In this document: piece after piece, positions 19,567-29,337 of the stretch | How positions within the stretch are numbered: position 1 is the first letter of the stretch | How the letters are laid out: every line of letters begins with the position of its first letter | From: G965230065 sp965230065 | Lineage (GTDB): Bacteria; Bacteroidota; Bacteroidia; Cytophagales; Cyclobacteriaceae | Reading direction: 5' to 3' | DNA length: 64,000 bases | NCBI GenBank assembly: GCA_965230065.1 | Contig: OZ245942.1 | Span: forward strand, 7,006,001-7,070,000 | The notes under the pieces: model-generated | Told to the model about the DNA's origin: nothing | What the model saw: only the letters and a program-made list of their open reading frames with translations | The model's database searches: none | Program-made: the position numbers and the translations under genes

Positions 19567-21123
19567 TCATGACTCCAGAGTTTCCATCTGAGCCTTTGTA
19601 AACCCTTTTACCTCAACGCTGATATTCCGTGCCTGGGCATTGGTCTCAAAGTCACGGATGATTTCAACCACATCAAAGTCTATCACTTTGGAGCGGGAAG
19701 CGTCAATTACTACCTTCGATCCATCCGGCACATGGTTGAGTTCCTGAAGAATGCTGCCTTTGTTAAGAAATGAAACCTGATCGGCCAATGTAATATTGTA
19801 AACGCCTCCTTTAGGTATATCATTTTTAAGGAAATAGAACGGGTTTCTGTAATTGTGCCGCAAAATTATAAATATACCTACCACCATACCGATACCTATT
19901 CCCTTGAGCAAATCGGTGAATAGTATACCTAAAACGGTGGCAATAAAAGGCGTAAACTGCTCCCAACCATAACTGTACATTTGCTTAAACAGAGAGGGTT
20001 TAGCGAGTTTGTACCCTACCACGAACAATATAGCAGCCAGCGTCGCCAGCGGAATCAGGTTTAGGATATGAGGAATAGCAATGACACAAATCAATAGGAA
20101 AAACCCGTGCATGATGGCTGATAGCTTAGTTTTTCCTCCGAAAGAAATGTTGGCTGAACTTCGCACAATCACCTGCGTGATGGGCAAGCCTCCAATGAGG
20201 CCGGAAACCACATTACCAAGCCCCTGCGCTTTCAACTCGCGATTGGTAGGGGTTACACGTTTGTAAGGGTCAAGCCGGTCGGTAGCTTCTACACATAACA
20301 GTGTTTCCAAACTGGCTACTATGGCCATCACCAGGCCGACAAGGTATACTTGCGGATTGGTAATTGCGCTGAAATCCGGTAGTTTAAACTGCCCTATAAA
20401 CCCGGTAATACTCGAAGCCTCTGGTATGCTTACCAATTGCTCCTTACTAAAACTAAAGGGGAAAATACCTGCACTAAAAGCCAAGTTTAGGGCAATACCT
20501 ACCATTACCGCCACCAATGGCCCCTGAATAATTTTAAAAATTTTACTTTTTTTCATCAATACCGACTCCCAAAGTATGAGGATAGCCATAGATACCAATG
20601 TTACAATAATAGCTGCCGGGGAAAGATAGTTCAGCATGTTACCTAACTCTGAGAAAGTTGTTTCCCCATCGGGTTGCATAAAAGCTAAATCCCCCTCATA
20701 ATCGGCATCGTAGCCTACTGCATGCGGAATTTGTTTCAGAATGATTATTAGCCCAATACCGGTAAGCATCCCTTTAATTACCGAAGAAGGGAAATAATAG
20801 GCAATGATACCCAGCTTGGCATATCCCATGATGAGCTGGATAATACCTGCAAACACCACGGCAAGTAGAAAAACCTCCCAGGAACCCAGGCTACCAATGG
20901 CATCTAAAACAATCACGGCCAACCCGGCTGCCGGGCCGCTCACGCCCAAAGGTGAGCCACTGGCCATACCCACCACGATACCTCCAATAATGCCTGCAAT
21001 GATACCTGCAAACAAGGGTGCCCCTGACGCCAGGGCTATCCCCAAACATAAAGGCACGGCTACAAAAAAAACAACAATACTCGCAGGAAGGTCTTGTTTA
21101 ATGCTGCTAAAAATCTTATTCAT
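19567..21123 (-). CDS. SulP/SLC26 family inorganic anion transporter
   Basis: 518 residues with 10-12 membrane segments. The N-terminus has the SulP signature (DLPASIVVFFVAVPLCLGIALASG). A later conserved stretch (ATDRLDPYKRVTPTNRELKAQGLGN and GGLPITQVIVRSSANISFGGKTKLS, cited by start) is typical of the bicarbonate/sulfate group. The C-terminal ~85 residues are a STAS domain (VSFLNKGSILQELNHVPDGSKVVIDAS). I infer import of sulfate or bicarbonate across the inner membrane. It is divergent from the GCS2-CBS gene across a 315 bp region, with a TetR gene downstream. Confidence 0.92.
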   Translation of the reverse strand: MNKIFSSIKQDLPASIVVFFVAVPLCLGIALASGAPLFAGIIAGIIGGIVVGMASGSPLGVSGPAAGLAVIVLDAIGSLGSWEVFLLAVVFAGIIQLIMGYAKLGIIAYYFPSSVIKGMLTGIGLIIILKQIPHAVGYDADYEGDLAFMQPDGETTFSELGNMLNYLSPAAIIVTLVSMAILILWESVLMKKSKIFKIIQGPLVAVMVGIALNLAFSAGIFPFSFSKEQLVSIPEASSITGFIGQFKLPDFSAITNPQVYLVGLVMAIVASLETLLCVEATDRLDPYKRVTPTNRELKAQGLGNVVSGLIGGLPITQVIVRSSANISFGGKTKLSAIMHGFFLLICVIAIPHILNLIPLATLAAILFVVGYKLAKPSLFKQMYSYGWEQFTPFIATVLGILFTDLLKGIGIGMVVGIFIILRHNYRNPFYFLKNDIPKGGVYNITLADQVSFLNKGSILQELNHVPDGSKVVIDASRSKVIDFDVVEIIRDFETNAQARNISVEVKGFTKAQMETLES

Positions 21124-21438
21124 GATAGAGAAGAAAGCTTTTGGTTTAACTTTACAATAAACATATTCATTTCAATCATATTCAATATGATTGGCAGGAG
21201 GTGGTTTTGCTTACAACCCTACAAAAGTGAAATGGTTTTCAAAACTTCAAAATTTACTAAAAAAACCAACCTTTTCAGGGGTTATTTGTAATACTACGCA
21301 AAAGTATTAGTAATACTAATAAAAATCAAGCGCTATACTAATATTTTATAAAATTGAATTCTGCAAACCAGCATTTCACCGGAAACGGAATTACATAGTT
21401 TCCCTCTTTTATCTTATTTTTAAGCAAATAATTTAATT
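21124..21438. other. Divergent intergenic region between SulP and GCS2-CBS genes
   Basis: 315 bp, increasingly AT-rich toward the plus-strand gene. It must hold divergent promoters for the transporter (minus) and the ligase-like gene (plus). An AT-rich tract with repeated TACTAAT-like words lies around 21307-21345. No operator can be assigned with confidence. Confidence 0.4.
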
Positions 21439-23367
21439 ATGGGTACACTCAACGTAAAACTGGTTTCGAACCAAAAAGACCTAAACCTGGTAACCAAAAA
21501 TCTTTTAAAAGACCTGAAGGCGCTGGAACGCATGATGGAAGAAAGCTGGTTCAACGAAACGCCCCTGCACATTGGCGCAGAACAGGAAATTTGTTTGGTT
21601 GACCCACACATGAAACCCAAGCCCATTGCCCAGAAAGTATTGGAAAGGATTGAGCACCATGATTTTACGACGGAACTTGCCAAGTTCAATATTGAATGCA
21701 ATCTTTTGCCCCTGGAGTTTACAAAAACCTGCTTTTCAGATTTGGAAAAAAGCCTGCACGATGCTTTTCAGGAACTGAAGGACATCTGTGAAGAAATGGA
21801 GTTTGAAACCGTAATCACCGGAATTTTGCCCACCTTACGCAAATCAGATATGGAGTTGGAGAACCTTACCCCCCTGAAACGCTACAAAGCACTGGTGAAC
21901 GCCATCAAAAAAATGCGGGGCCGTTATTATGAACTCAGAATTCGGGGTATTGACGAACTCAATATCAAACACGACTCAGCCATGCTTGAGGCTGCTAATA
22001 CCAGCTTTCAGGTACACTTGCAGGTAGCGCCATACGATTTTGTGAATAAATACAATATCTCCCTGGCTATTGCTGCTCCGGTGCTGGCCATTGCTTCTAA
22101 CTCCCCTTTTCTATTTGGGAAGCGCCTCTGGAGCGAAACCCGCATTGCATTATTTCAACAGTCAGTTGATACCCGGGTGATTGGTGAGCACCTGCGCGAC
22201 CGCAGCCCCAGGGTTACTTTTGGGCACCACTGGTTGCAAAAATCTATCCTGGAAATATACAAAGAAGATATTGTACGCTTCAAAACCATGTTGATGAGCG
22301 ACCCGGAAGAAGATGTAATGCAACAAATTGAAGAAGGCAAAACCCCGGAACTCAGGGCACTTACTACCCATAACTCTACCGTATATCGGTGGAATCGTCC
22401 TTGCTACGGCATTAGCCCAAACGGTAAGCCTCATTTGCGAATAGAAAACCGGGTATTGCCTGCAGGGCCAAGCGTTGTTGATGAAGTAGCCAATGCTGCC
22501 TTTTGGCTAGGTTTGATGGTGGGCTTTCATAAAGAGTATGATGACATTACCCAAAGAATGCACTTTGACGATGCCCGGTCTAATTTTATTGCTACAGCCT
22601 TTTCTGGTCATGATACCGAACTGACCTGGATTAATGGAAAAAAAATTAGTGTGTCTGAATTAATAAAAAAAGAGTTGCTGCCGCTGGCAATAGAGGGTTT
22701 ACGAGAGCGAAAGGTAAAGAAGGAAGATATAGAAAAATACCTGGGCATTATTGAAGAGCGTAATGCTACCCGCCATACAGGTGCCAACTGGATATTGAAC
22801 TCTTATAATAGCCTGAAAAAAGAAGTGATGACGGAAGCACGCTCTTCTACCATTACCGCTGCTATGGTAAAACACCAAAAAAGTGGCAAACCTGTGCATG
22901 AGTGGCCACTTGCCTGTAAAGATGATGTACTGGAATGGTCACCTGCCACCTTGCTGATAGAGGAATTTATGACCCGCGACGTATTCACCGTTTCAAAAGA
23001 TGACATACCCGAACTGGTAGCAAATATTATGGACTGGCAAAAAGTACGCTTTATTCCTGTAGAGGATGACAAGGGCCGGTTGGTGGGTTTGGTATCTTCC
23101 CGCATGCTAATCCGTCATCTGCTACAAAAAATTGAGCAGCCAGACCAACCACCCATTACCGTAGGAGACCTCATGATAAAAAACCTTATTACCATTACGC
23201 CCGAAAAAACTGTACAGGAAGCCATGCATGTTATGCAAGACAAAAATGCTTCCTGCTTACCAGTCGTAAAAAATGATAAACTGGTAGGAATCATTTCTGA
23301 AGGCAATTTTTTGAATGTTACAAAAAGCCTTATCAATATTATTCGAAGTAAAAAGTCAGAAAATTAA
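21439..23367 (+). CDS. Glutamate-cysteine-ligase-like (GCS2) protein with C-terminal CBS pair
   Basis: 642 residues. The N-terminal ~400 residues match the GCS2 carboxylate-amine ligase family: IGAEQEICLVD (about 31-41), NIECNLLP, and RIENRVLPAGPSVVDEVANAAFW with conserved acidic and arginine residues for ATP/Mg and substrate. The C-terminal ~135 residues are two CBS motifs (FMTRDVFTVSKDD ... LVGLVSSRMLIRHLL; LMIKNLITITPEKTVQEAMHVM ... LVGIISEGNFLNV), which in other proteins bind adenosine nucleotides. I infer an amide- or peptide-bond-forming enzyme tuned by energy charge. The substrate is unknown; true glutathione synthesis is not proven. Its TAA overlaps the next gene's ATG (TAATG), so the two are translationally coupled. 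Confidence 0.85.
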   Translation: MGTLNVKLVSNQKDLNLVTKNLLKDLKALERMMEESWFNETPLHIGAEQEICLVDPHMKPKPIAQKVLERIEHHDFTTELAKFNIECNLLPLEFTKTCFSDLEKSLHDAFQELKDICEEMEFETVITGILPTLRKSDMELENLTPLKRYKALVNAIKKMRGRYYELRIRGIDELNIKHDSAMLEAANTSFQVHLQVAPYDFVNKYNISLAIAAPVLAIASNSPFLFGKRLWSETRIALFQQSVDTRVIGEHLRDRSPRVTFGHHWLQKSILEIYKEDIVRFKTMLMSDPEEDVMQQIEEGKTPELRALTTHNSTVYRWNRPCYGISPNGKPHLRIENRVLPAGPSVVDEVANAAFWLGLMVGFHKEYDDITQRMHFDDARSNFIATAFSGHDTELTWINGKKISVSELIKKELLPLAIEGLRERKVKKEDIEKYLGIIEERNATRHTGANWILNSYNSLKKEVMTEARSSTITAAMVKHQKSGKPVHEWPLACKDDVLEWSPATLLIEEFMTRDVFTVSKDDIPELVANIMDWQKVRFIPVEDDKGRLVGLVSSRMLIRHLLQKIEQPDQPPITVGDLMIKNLITITPEKTVQEAMHVMQDKNASCLPVVKNDKLVGIISEGNFLNVTKSLINIIRSKKSEN

Positions 23368-24275
23368 TGGATCGTATTATTGGTGAGTTTGATCAGGGTA
23401 CCCCAGGGCCTTTAGTCATGCTGATAGGAGGCATACACGGCAACGAAACAGAAGGTGTAGATGCAATAGAAAATGTTTTCCGGGAATTGAAAGCGGGTGA
23501 TTATGCTATCAAAGGAAAAATCGTAGGACTGCGGGGTAACCTCCAGGCCCTTGCTGCCAGGCGCCGCTTTATCGATTATGACCTCAATCGCTGCTGGCGG
23601 GAAGAGCACCTGCCCTATTTGCAGCAAAATAGGGAAAAACTTCACAAAGTGGAAGACCATGAAGCCCTGGCCCTGCTTGAAATTTTTGATACTTATTTAC
23701 AAGGTAATTATTCCAAAAAAATCCTGGTTGATTTGCACACCACTTCCTCACAAAAAGGGAGTTTTATCATCGTGCATGGATACTATGCCGATGAGCCCAT
23801 TGTAAACAACTTACAATTGCCTGTTATACTCAACCTTGAAAATTATTTGAAAGGCACTTTATCTAATTATGCCTGTGAACGAGGCATGTTGGCTTTTGCC
23901 TTTGAAGGTGGACTCATTGGCAGCCAGGAAGCCACAGAAATTCACACAGCCGGAATTTGGGAAGTATTACAAACATCCGGGGCCATTCCATTGCAGCCTA
24001 CTCCCCGCTTTGAAAAGTTCCGCAATTTGCTCCAAATTCAGGCCAGAGAGCTACCTTCCATGGTAAAAGTTACTGATATTCACTGGGTGCATGCAGATGA
24101 CCGGTTCAGCATGCAGCCTGGTTACGAAAACTTTACCCCCATCAAAAAAGGGGAAGTTTTGGCCCATGACAAACGAGGTGAAATAAAAGCCCCACGGAAC
24201 GGAATGATTTTTATGCCTTTGTACCAACAACAGGGCAATGATGGTTTTTTTATTGTGGAAAGTGAAAATAATTAG
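23367..24275 (+). CDS. Succinylglutamate desuccinylase/aspartoacylase family protein
   Basis: 302 residues. Zinc-peptidase-like motif GGIHGNETEG (His24, Glu27), YDLNRCW (71-77) and a third zinc ligand candidate in VDLHTTSS (His124) match the AstE/AspA family, which hydrolyses N-acyl amino acids. The C-terminal beta domain (FTPIKKGEVLAHDKRGEIKAP) fits. It starts one base inside the stop of the GCS2-CBS gene, so the pair may make and break, or mature, the same amide-linked metabolite (inference). Cytoplasmic; no signal peptide. Confidence 0.88.
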   Translation: MDRIIGEFDQGTPGPLVMLIGGIHGNETEGVDAIENVFRELKAGDYAIKGKIVGLRGNLQALAARRRFIDYDLNRCWREEHLPYLQQNREKLHKVEDHEALALLEIFDTYLQGNYSKKILVDLHTTSSQKGSFIIVHGYYADEPIVNNLQLPVILNLENYLKGTLSNYACERGMLAFAFEGGLIGSQEATEIHTAGIWEVLQTSGAIPLQPTPRFEKFRNLLQIQARELPSMVKVTDIHWVHADDRFSMQPGYENFTPIKKGEVLAHDKRGEIKAPRNGMIFMPLYQQQGNDGFFIVESENN

Positions 24276-24387
24276 AAAATTTTGAAACAAAGTACGCACA
24301 ATTGTTGTATATACATCTATTGAATTTTCTAATTAACTAAAAACAATTTTTATCAAACTGATTTATCATTTACAAACACCAAGAATT

Positions 24388-25002
24388 ATGAAAAAAGTTA
24401 GCATTTATAGCTTCATTATAGCATTCGCAGTATTTACACTCAGTGCGTTTACTCTTCCTGAAAAAATAAACGGAACCTATGTGGTAGACACCCAAAGCAG
24501 TGAAATAGCATGGAAAGGCGAAAAAGTTACCGGAGAACACGTAGGCAAAGTAAAAATTGACAATGGCACCCTGGAAGTAAGCAATGGCAACATTACCGGC
24601 GGTTCATTTGAAATTGACATGACTTCTATCACCAATGACGACCTGGAAGGGGAATACAACCAAAAGCTGGTAAACCACCTGAAGTCTGACGATTTCTTTG
24701 GCGTATCAAAATACCCGAAAGCCAAACTTGAAATTAAGAAAGTAAAGAGCCTGGGAGGTGATAAATATGAAATCACCGGAGACCTGGCCATCAAATCAAC
24801 TACCAAGAAAATCACATTTCCAGCTACCATTACTGCTGACGGAAACGGCATTACAGCTTCTGCCAACATTGTGGTAGACCGTTCAGAATATGATGTGCGC
24901 TATGGCTCATCTAGTTTCTTCGACAACCTGGGCGATAAAGTAATTTATGACGACTTTCACCTGGATGTAACCCTGGTGGCCCGTACTGAATTAGGAAAAT
25001 AA
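24388..25002 (+). CDS. YceI family exported protein
   Basis: 204 residues. Signal peptide about 1-24 (FIIAFAVFTLSAF), then the YceI lipocalin-like barrel (YVVDTQSSEIAWKGEKVTGEHVGKV, cited by its first residues at about 31; DDFFGVSKYPKAKLEI; VVDRSEYDVRYGSSSFF). YceI proteins bind isoprenoid-like lipids in the periplasm; the function here is unproven. It is a single gene, 112 bp after the desuccinylase gene and ahead of the strong terminator at 25108. Confidence 0.92.
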   Translation: MKKVSIYSFIIAFAVFTLSAFTLPEKINGTYVVDTQSSEIAWKGEKVTGEHVGKVKIDNGTLEVSNGNITGGSFEIDMTSITNDDLEGEYNQKLVNHLKSDDFFGVSKYPKAKLEIKKVKSLGGDKYEITGDLAIKSTTKKITFPATITADGNGITASANIVVDRSEYDVRYGSSSFFDNLGDKVIYDDFHLDVTLVARTELGK

Positions 25003-25107
25003 TTATTCAGTTTTTTTGTAGAGTGGTTCTCTGAGCCGCTTTATTTAAAAAATCAGAATATTGGCTAAATAATAAATTCACTTTGCGGTTGGGATTTGTT
25101 TAGAGAG

Positions 25108-25141
25108 AAACACCCGGAGTGCTTGCTTCGGGTGTTTTTTT
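25108..25141 (+). terminator. Strong intrinsic terminator
   Basis: AAACACCCG (25108-25116) pairs with CGGGTGTTT (25129-25137), 12-base loop, followed by a continuous T run. It ends transcripts of the YceI gene and lies upstream of the CBS gene. This argues that the CBS gene starts at 25275 and not at the in-frame TTG/ATG codons near 25119. Confidence 0.9.
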
Positions 25142-25274
25142 ATATAGCATAACTGCATATCATATTCTTAACATTAACCTCACTTTTTTACTTCTACTTG
25201 CAATTATCCTAAATCCTGTCTATCTTATTGAACTTTTGCTAACCAAAAATGGTAACAACTTAACACTCACAATC

Positions 25275-25748
25275 ATGAATTTCACACCTAACTTTAGTAC
25301 TCCAGACGATGTTGACAGAAAGACAGTAGCCACCACCCGGTATGAGCCTGTCTCCAAGTACATGGCAAAAGACCTCATCACTTTTTCCCCGGATCAAACC
25401 ATACAGGAGGTTATCAATATTATGCTGGAAAGAAAAATTTCGGGCGGAGCGGTATTGAACGAAAAAAATGAACTTGTTGGGCTTATATCTGAGCGTGATT
25501 GCCTGAAACTGATTTTTGATAATGCCTACAACAGCCGCATGCACGATGACAGAAAGGTAGCTGACTACATGACCAGTCCTGTGGATACCGTATCCATCAA
25601 TGCCAATATAGCTGAGGTGGCCGATAAGTTTCTAAAAAAGACCTACAGACGCTTCCCTGTCGTAGATGACAAAGGAAAGCTGATGGGCCAGGTAAGCCGC
25701 CGGGATATTTTACGGGCGGTAAAAGAGATGGAATTGATTACCTGGTAA
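25275..25748 (+). CDS. CBS domain pair protein
   Basis: 157 residues from the ATG at 25275 (MNFTPNFSTPDD). A longer in-frame reading to 25119 would begin inside a terminator hairpin and add an unrelated hydrophobic leader, so I reject it. Two CBS motifs: KYMAKDLITFSPDQTIQEV ... LVGLISERDCL and YMTSPVDTVSINANIAEVA ... LMGQVSRRDIL. Stand-alone CBS pairs bind AMP/ATP or related nucleotides and regulate partners in trans. Its motifs resemble the CBS pair in the GCS2 fusion at 21439, but no partner is shown by the sequence. Confidence 0.85.
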   Translation: MNFTPNFSTPDDVDRKTVATTRYEPVSKYMAKDLITFSPDQTIQEVINIMLERKISGGAVLNEKNELVGLISERDCLKLIFDNAYNSRMHDDRKVADYMTSPVDTVSINANIAEVADKFLKKTYRRFPVVDDKGKLMGQVSRRDILRAVKEMELITW

Positions 25749-25769
25749 TTTGACCAAAATCTTTATACT

Positions 25770-25813
25770 TGTCCGCCACTTCTTGTGAAGAGTTGCACAA
25801 GAAGTGGCGGACA
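25770..25813. terminator. Bidirectional terminator with an 18 bp perfect stem
   Basis: TGTCCGCCACTTCTTGTG (25770-25787) and its exact reverse complement (25796-25813) flank an 8-base loop between two convergent genes (the CBS gene and the GMC oxidoreductase). A short T-rich tract follows on the plus side. A role as shared terminator or convergent-transcript barrier is inferred. Confidence 0.75.
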
Positions 25814-25921
25814 CTTTTCTAAAAACCAGACTTCCGAAATTTTTTCTCCCTCTTATCGGTCAGACTGCTCTCGTGCTTCTGCAAGCGGTTCGCAGCGATA
25901 GCGGTCAGACCCGATACCCCC

Positions 25922-27634
25922 CTAAATATTCCCCTTCTTCAATTCATCCACCGCGATATTCGCAGCCCTTGCAGTAAGTGCCATGTAGGTTACCGACGGG
26001 TTCTGGCAGGCAGAGGAAGTCATACATGCGCCATCCGACACAAATACATTTGGAACGGTGTGTACCTGGTTTTTGCCATTCAGGATAGAAGTTTTTGGGT
26101 CGCGTCCCATGCGGGCAGTGCCCATTTCGTGGATGCCGTGGCCTGGTACGGAGTGGTTATCATAAGCGTTGATATTTTTGAACCCGGCTTTTTCAAGCAT
26201 TTCAGCCCCGGTGGCCAAAATATCTTTTAGCATTTTTTCTTCATTTTCCTTGTATTCGCAGTCAAACTGCAACAACGGCATGTCCCACTCGTCTTTTTGG
26301 TCGGTATTGAGCGTAACTTTGTTGTCATAGTCGGGCAGGCATTCGCCCATGCCGGTCATGCCCATGCGCCAGGTACCGGGTTTGGTAAGTTCGTTTTTCA
26401 GTTCTTCCCCAAAGGCCACTTCTTTGTTGCCCCTGCCCCATCCTTCACGGGAAGCACCACAGGCAAAAGCATATCCTCTCAAAAATTCAGCTTGTTGGTC
26501 ATCACCAAAATTCCTGAAGCGGGGAATATATACGCCGGTGGGTCGCCTTCCGTAATAATATTTATCTTCAAAACCCTCAAATTCCCCGCTTATTTTGCCC
26601 CGGTAGTTATGGTCCATCAGGTAATGGCCCAGCACACCGCTGTCGTTCCCCAAACCATTCGGAAAACGGGAAGAAGTTGAATTCATAAGCAGCAAGGTTG
26701 AGTTGAGCGTTCCGGCATTCACGAAAATGATTTTGGCAAAATACTCGGTGGTTTCTTTGGTGTTGGTATCTATTACCCGAACCCCCGTAGCTTTTTGCTT
26801 TTGCTCATCATAAATGATGGAATGCACCACCGAAAACGGGCGCATCGTAAGGTTTCCTGTATCCATGGCTGCCGGAAGGGTGGCGGAGTTACTGCTAAAA
26901 GCCGCACCATACGGACATCCCCGGTTGCACAAACTGCGGTACTGGCAGGCCCCTCTCCCATTTTGGGCTTTGGTGAGGTTGGCCGTGCGGGAAATAATCA
27001 TGTTCCTGCCGGGAAAATTGCTTTCAATGCTCTTTTTCACATGCTTTTCAAGGCAGCTCATTTCCATGGGAGGCAGAAATTCCCCGTCTGGCACTTGCGA
27101 TAATCCATCTCTGTTGCCAGCGATGCCGACAAACTTCTCCACATGCGAGTACCAGGGGGCTATGTCATTGTAACGGATGGGCCAGTCTACTGCGATGCCT
27201 TCTTTGGCATTGGCTTCAAAATCCAGGTCGCTCCACCGCTGCGTCCACCGGGCCCAAAGCAGGGATTTCCCGCCTACCTGATAGCCCCGCACCCAGGTGA
27301 AGGGTTTTTCTTCAATAAAAGGATGGTCTTTGTCAGGCACGAAAAAATGCTGATTGGCTTCCTTTACCACGCCAGCCCGGCACAGGCTTGGGTTTTCTTC
27401 AATAAATTGGGCAGTGAGTTTCCCTCTGTTCGGTAAACCCCAGGGTGGAGTTTGGGCAGTGGTGTAGTCTTTGATATGCTCTACGTTACGCCCCCGTTCC
27501 AGCACCAGGGTTTTCAGCCCGTTTTCAGTCAGTTCTTTGGCGGCCCACCCGCCGGATATTCCCGAACCGATTACGATGGCATCATACGTATTTTCTTCTT
27601 TTCCCTGGGCATTTATATTGAAAGTAGTGTGCAT
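25922..27634 (-). CDS. GMC family (glucose/gluconate-type) oxidoreductase
   Basis: 570 residues. The FAD-binding Rossmann motif is near the N-terminus (AIVIGSGISGGWAAKEL, about 20-36; LVLERG). The C-terminal GMC region holds the catalytic pair (GHGIHEMGTARMG histidine and CQNPSVTYMALTARAA asparagine). Similar to gluconate 2-dehydrogenase large subunits and sugar 3-dehydrogenases in Bacteroidota. Divergent from the Tat-exported Gfo/Idh/MocA gene across 177 bp. I infer a shared role in oxidising sugars or inositol-like polyols. No signal peptide is visible on this subunit, and the usual small subunit gene is not in the window. Confidence 0.9.
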   Translation of the reverse strand: MHTTFNINAQGKEENTYDAIVIGSGISGGWAAKELTENGLKTLVLERGRNVEHIKDYTTAQTPPWGLPNRGKLTAQFIEENPSLCRAGVVKEANQHFFVPDKDHPFIEEKPFTWVRGYQVGGKSLLWARWTQRWSDLDFEANAKEGIAVDWPIRYNDIAPWYSHVEKFVGIAGNRDGLSQVPDGEFLPPMEMSCLEKHVKKSIESNFPGRNMIISRTANLTKAQNGRGACQYRSLCNRGCPYGAAFSSNSATLPAAMDTGNLTMRPFSVVHSIIYDEQKQKATGVRVIDTNTKETTEYFAKIIFVNAGTLNSTLLLMNSTSSRFPNGLGNDSGVLGHYLMDHNYRGKISGEFEGFEDKYYYGRRPTGVYIPRFRNFGDDQQAEFLRGYAFACGASREGWGRGNKEVAFGEELKNELTKPGTWRMGMTGMGECLPDYDNKVTLNTDQKDEWDMPLLQFDCEYKENEEKMLKDILATGAEMLEKAGFKNINAYDNHSVPGHGIHEMGTARMGRDPKTSILNGKNQVHTVPNVFVSDGACMTSSACQNPSVTYMALTARAANIAVDELKKGNI

Positions 27635-27811
27635 CTGCTGTGAATTTCAAATTGAAAAAGGGTTGCAAAATAGAAATATTCTTCGGTTCAGGCAAGGGAT
27701 AATAAGCGAGGCTGAGTGTTTAAGTCCATTGTGATTGTTGGCAATAAAAAATGAATTCGTAATTTAGAGGCCTTCAATTATTTACTCAATCAGAAAATTT
27801 ACCCTTAACGC

Positions 27812-29311
27812 ATGAACCAGAAAAAGAATAAAGCAGAAAAATTCACCCGAAGATCATTCCTCAAAGGAGCAGCTACTACGGCTGCAGGCATTACCATTGT
27901 TCCCGCTCATGTAATTGCCGGGCTGGGCCACACCGCCCCCAGTGATAAACTGAACATAGCCGGAGTGGGCATTGGTGGCAAGGGGTTTTACAACCTCAAG
28001 CAATTGGAATCCCAAAATATTGTCGCCCTTTGCGATGTGGACTGGAATTACAGTGCCAAAGTTTTTGATCATTTTCCCAAGGCCAAGAAATTTAAAGACT
28101 GGCGCAAAATGTTTGACCAAATCAGCGATGAGTTTGACGCGGTCATGGTGGCCACGGCTGACCACACCCATGCTATCGTTGGGGCGCATGCCCTCACTTT
28201 GGGCAAGCATGTATACCTGGAAAAGCCCCTCACCCACTCTGTATATGAATCACGTTTACTGACCCGCCTGGCTGATAAATACGGCGTAGCCACCCAAATG
28301 GGCAACCAGGGTGCTTCGGGCGATGGGGTTAACAAAATTGTAGAATGGATTGCCAACGGGGAAATAGGCGAAGTTACCAAAGTTGAGTCGTTTACCAACC
28401 GCCCCACCTGGCCACAGGGACTGAACACGCCTGAGCAAGGCCACTGGGTGCCCGATACCCTGGACTGGGATTTGTTCATTGGGCCTGCCAAAATGCGGCC
28501 TTACAATGAGATATACCACCCCTGGAACTGGCGTGGCTGGTGGGACTTTGGCACCGGCGCCCTGGGCGATATGGCTTGTCACATTTTGCATCCGGTTTTT
28601 GAAGGACTGGAACTGGGCTACCCTACCAAAGTGCAGGGCAATTCTACCTTGTTGATGCAAGACTGCGCCCCCAATGCCCAATCGGTAAAGTTGACCTTCC
28701 CGGAAAGAAAACCGAGGAAAAAAATGAAAGTTAAACTGCCCGAGGTGGAAGTACACTGGTCTGACGGAGGGATTAAACCCATGCTGCCAGAAGGCTGGCC
28801 TGCCGGAAAAGACTTTAATGTTTCGGGCGGTGGCGTACTTTTCCATGGTACAAAAGACAAGCTGGTTTGTGGTTGCTATGGCCGGGAGCCTTTCTTGCTT
28901 TCTGGCCGGGAGCCCAATGCGCCTAAATTTAGAAGGGATATTCCCGAAGGTTCTAAAGGCCACCAGATGGATTGGGTTCGTGCCTGCAAAGAAAACCCTG
29001 AAAACCGGGTAGAAACCACCTCTAACTTTGACGCGGCCGGGCCTTTCAACGAAATGGTGGTGATGGGCGTGCTGGCCGTTCGCTTACAGGGACTGAACAA
29101 AGAGCTGCTGTGGAATGGGGAAAAAATGGAGTTCACCAACCTTACCGATGAGGATAGTGTGAAAATGGTGGTGAAAGACAGTTTTGAAATGAAAGATGGC
29201 CGCCCGCGTTTCCATAAAACCTGGACCGACCCGATAGCGGCCAAGCCATTTGCGGCCGAGCTTATCAAGCACACATACCGCGAGCCCTGGAGTTTGCCGG
29301 ATATGCCTTAA
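27812..29311 (+). CDS. Tat-exported Gfo/Idh/MocA family oxidoreductase
   Basis: 499 residues. Twin-arginine signal at 13-45 (FTRRSFLKGAATTAAGITIV). Rossmann NAD(P)-binding domain (LNIAGVGIGGKGFYNL; ALCDVDW; HTHAIVGAHALTLGKHVYLEKPLTHS with the family's EKP lysine). The C-terminal domain is longer than in small members. The family oxidises or reduces sugars and polyols using a tightly bound nucleotide cofactor; the Tat signal implies folded export with cofactor to the periplasm. Divergent partner of the GMC oxidoreductase; a strong terminator follows. Confidence 0.92.
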   Translation: MNQKKNKAEKFTRRSFLKGAATTAAGITIVPAHVIAGLGHTAPSDKLNIAGVGIGGKGFYNLKQLESQNIVALCDVDWNYSAKVFDHFPKAKKFKDWRKMFDQISDEFDAVMVATADHTHAIVGAHALTLGKHVYLEKPLTHSVYESRLLTRLADKYGVATQMGNQGASGDGVNKIVEWIANGEIGEVTKVESFTNRPTWPQGLNTPEQGHWVPDTLDWDLFIGPAKMRPYNEIYHPWNWRGWWDFGTGALGDMACHILHPVFEGLELGYPTKVQGNSTLLMQDCAPNAQSVKLTFPERKPRKKMKVKLPEVEVHWSDGGIKPMLPEGWPAGKDFNVSGGGVLFHGTKDKLVCGCYGREPFLLSGREPNAPKFRRDIPEGSKGHQMDWVRACKENPENRVETTSNFDAAGPFNEMVVMGVLAVRLQGLNKELLWNGEKMEFTNLTDEDSVKMVVKDSFEMKDGRPRFHKTWTDPIAAKPFAAELIKHTYREPWSLPDMP

Positions 29312-29337
29312 AAGGCTTTTTACAATTAATAAGGATG

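Noticed and set aside
25119..25274. N-terminal extension of the CBS-pair protein
   Set aside because: It would start within the loop of a strong terminator and adds an unrelated hydrophobic leader. The ATG at 25275 fits the family length.
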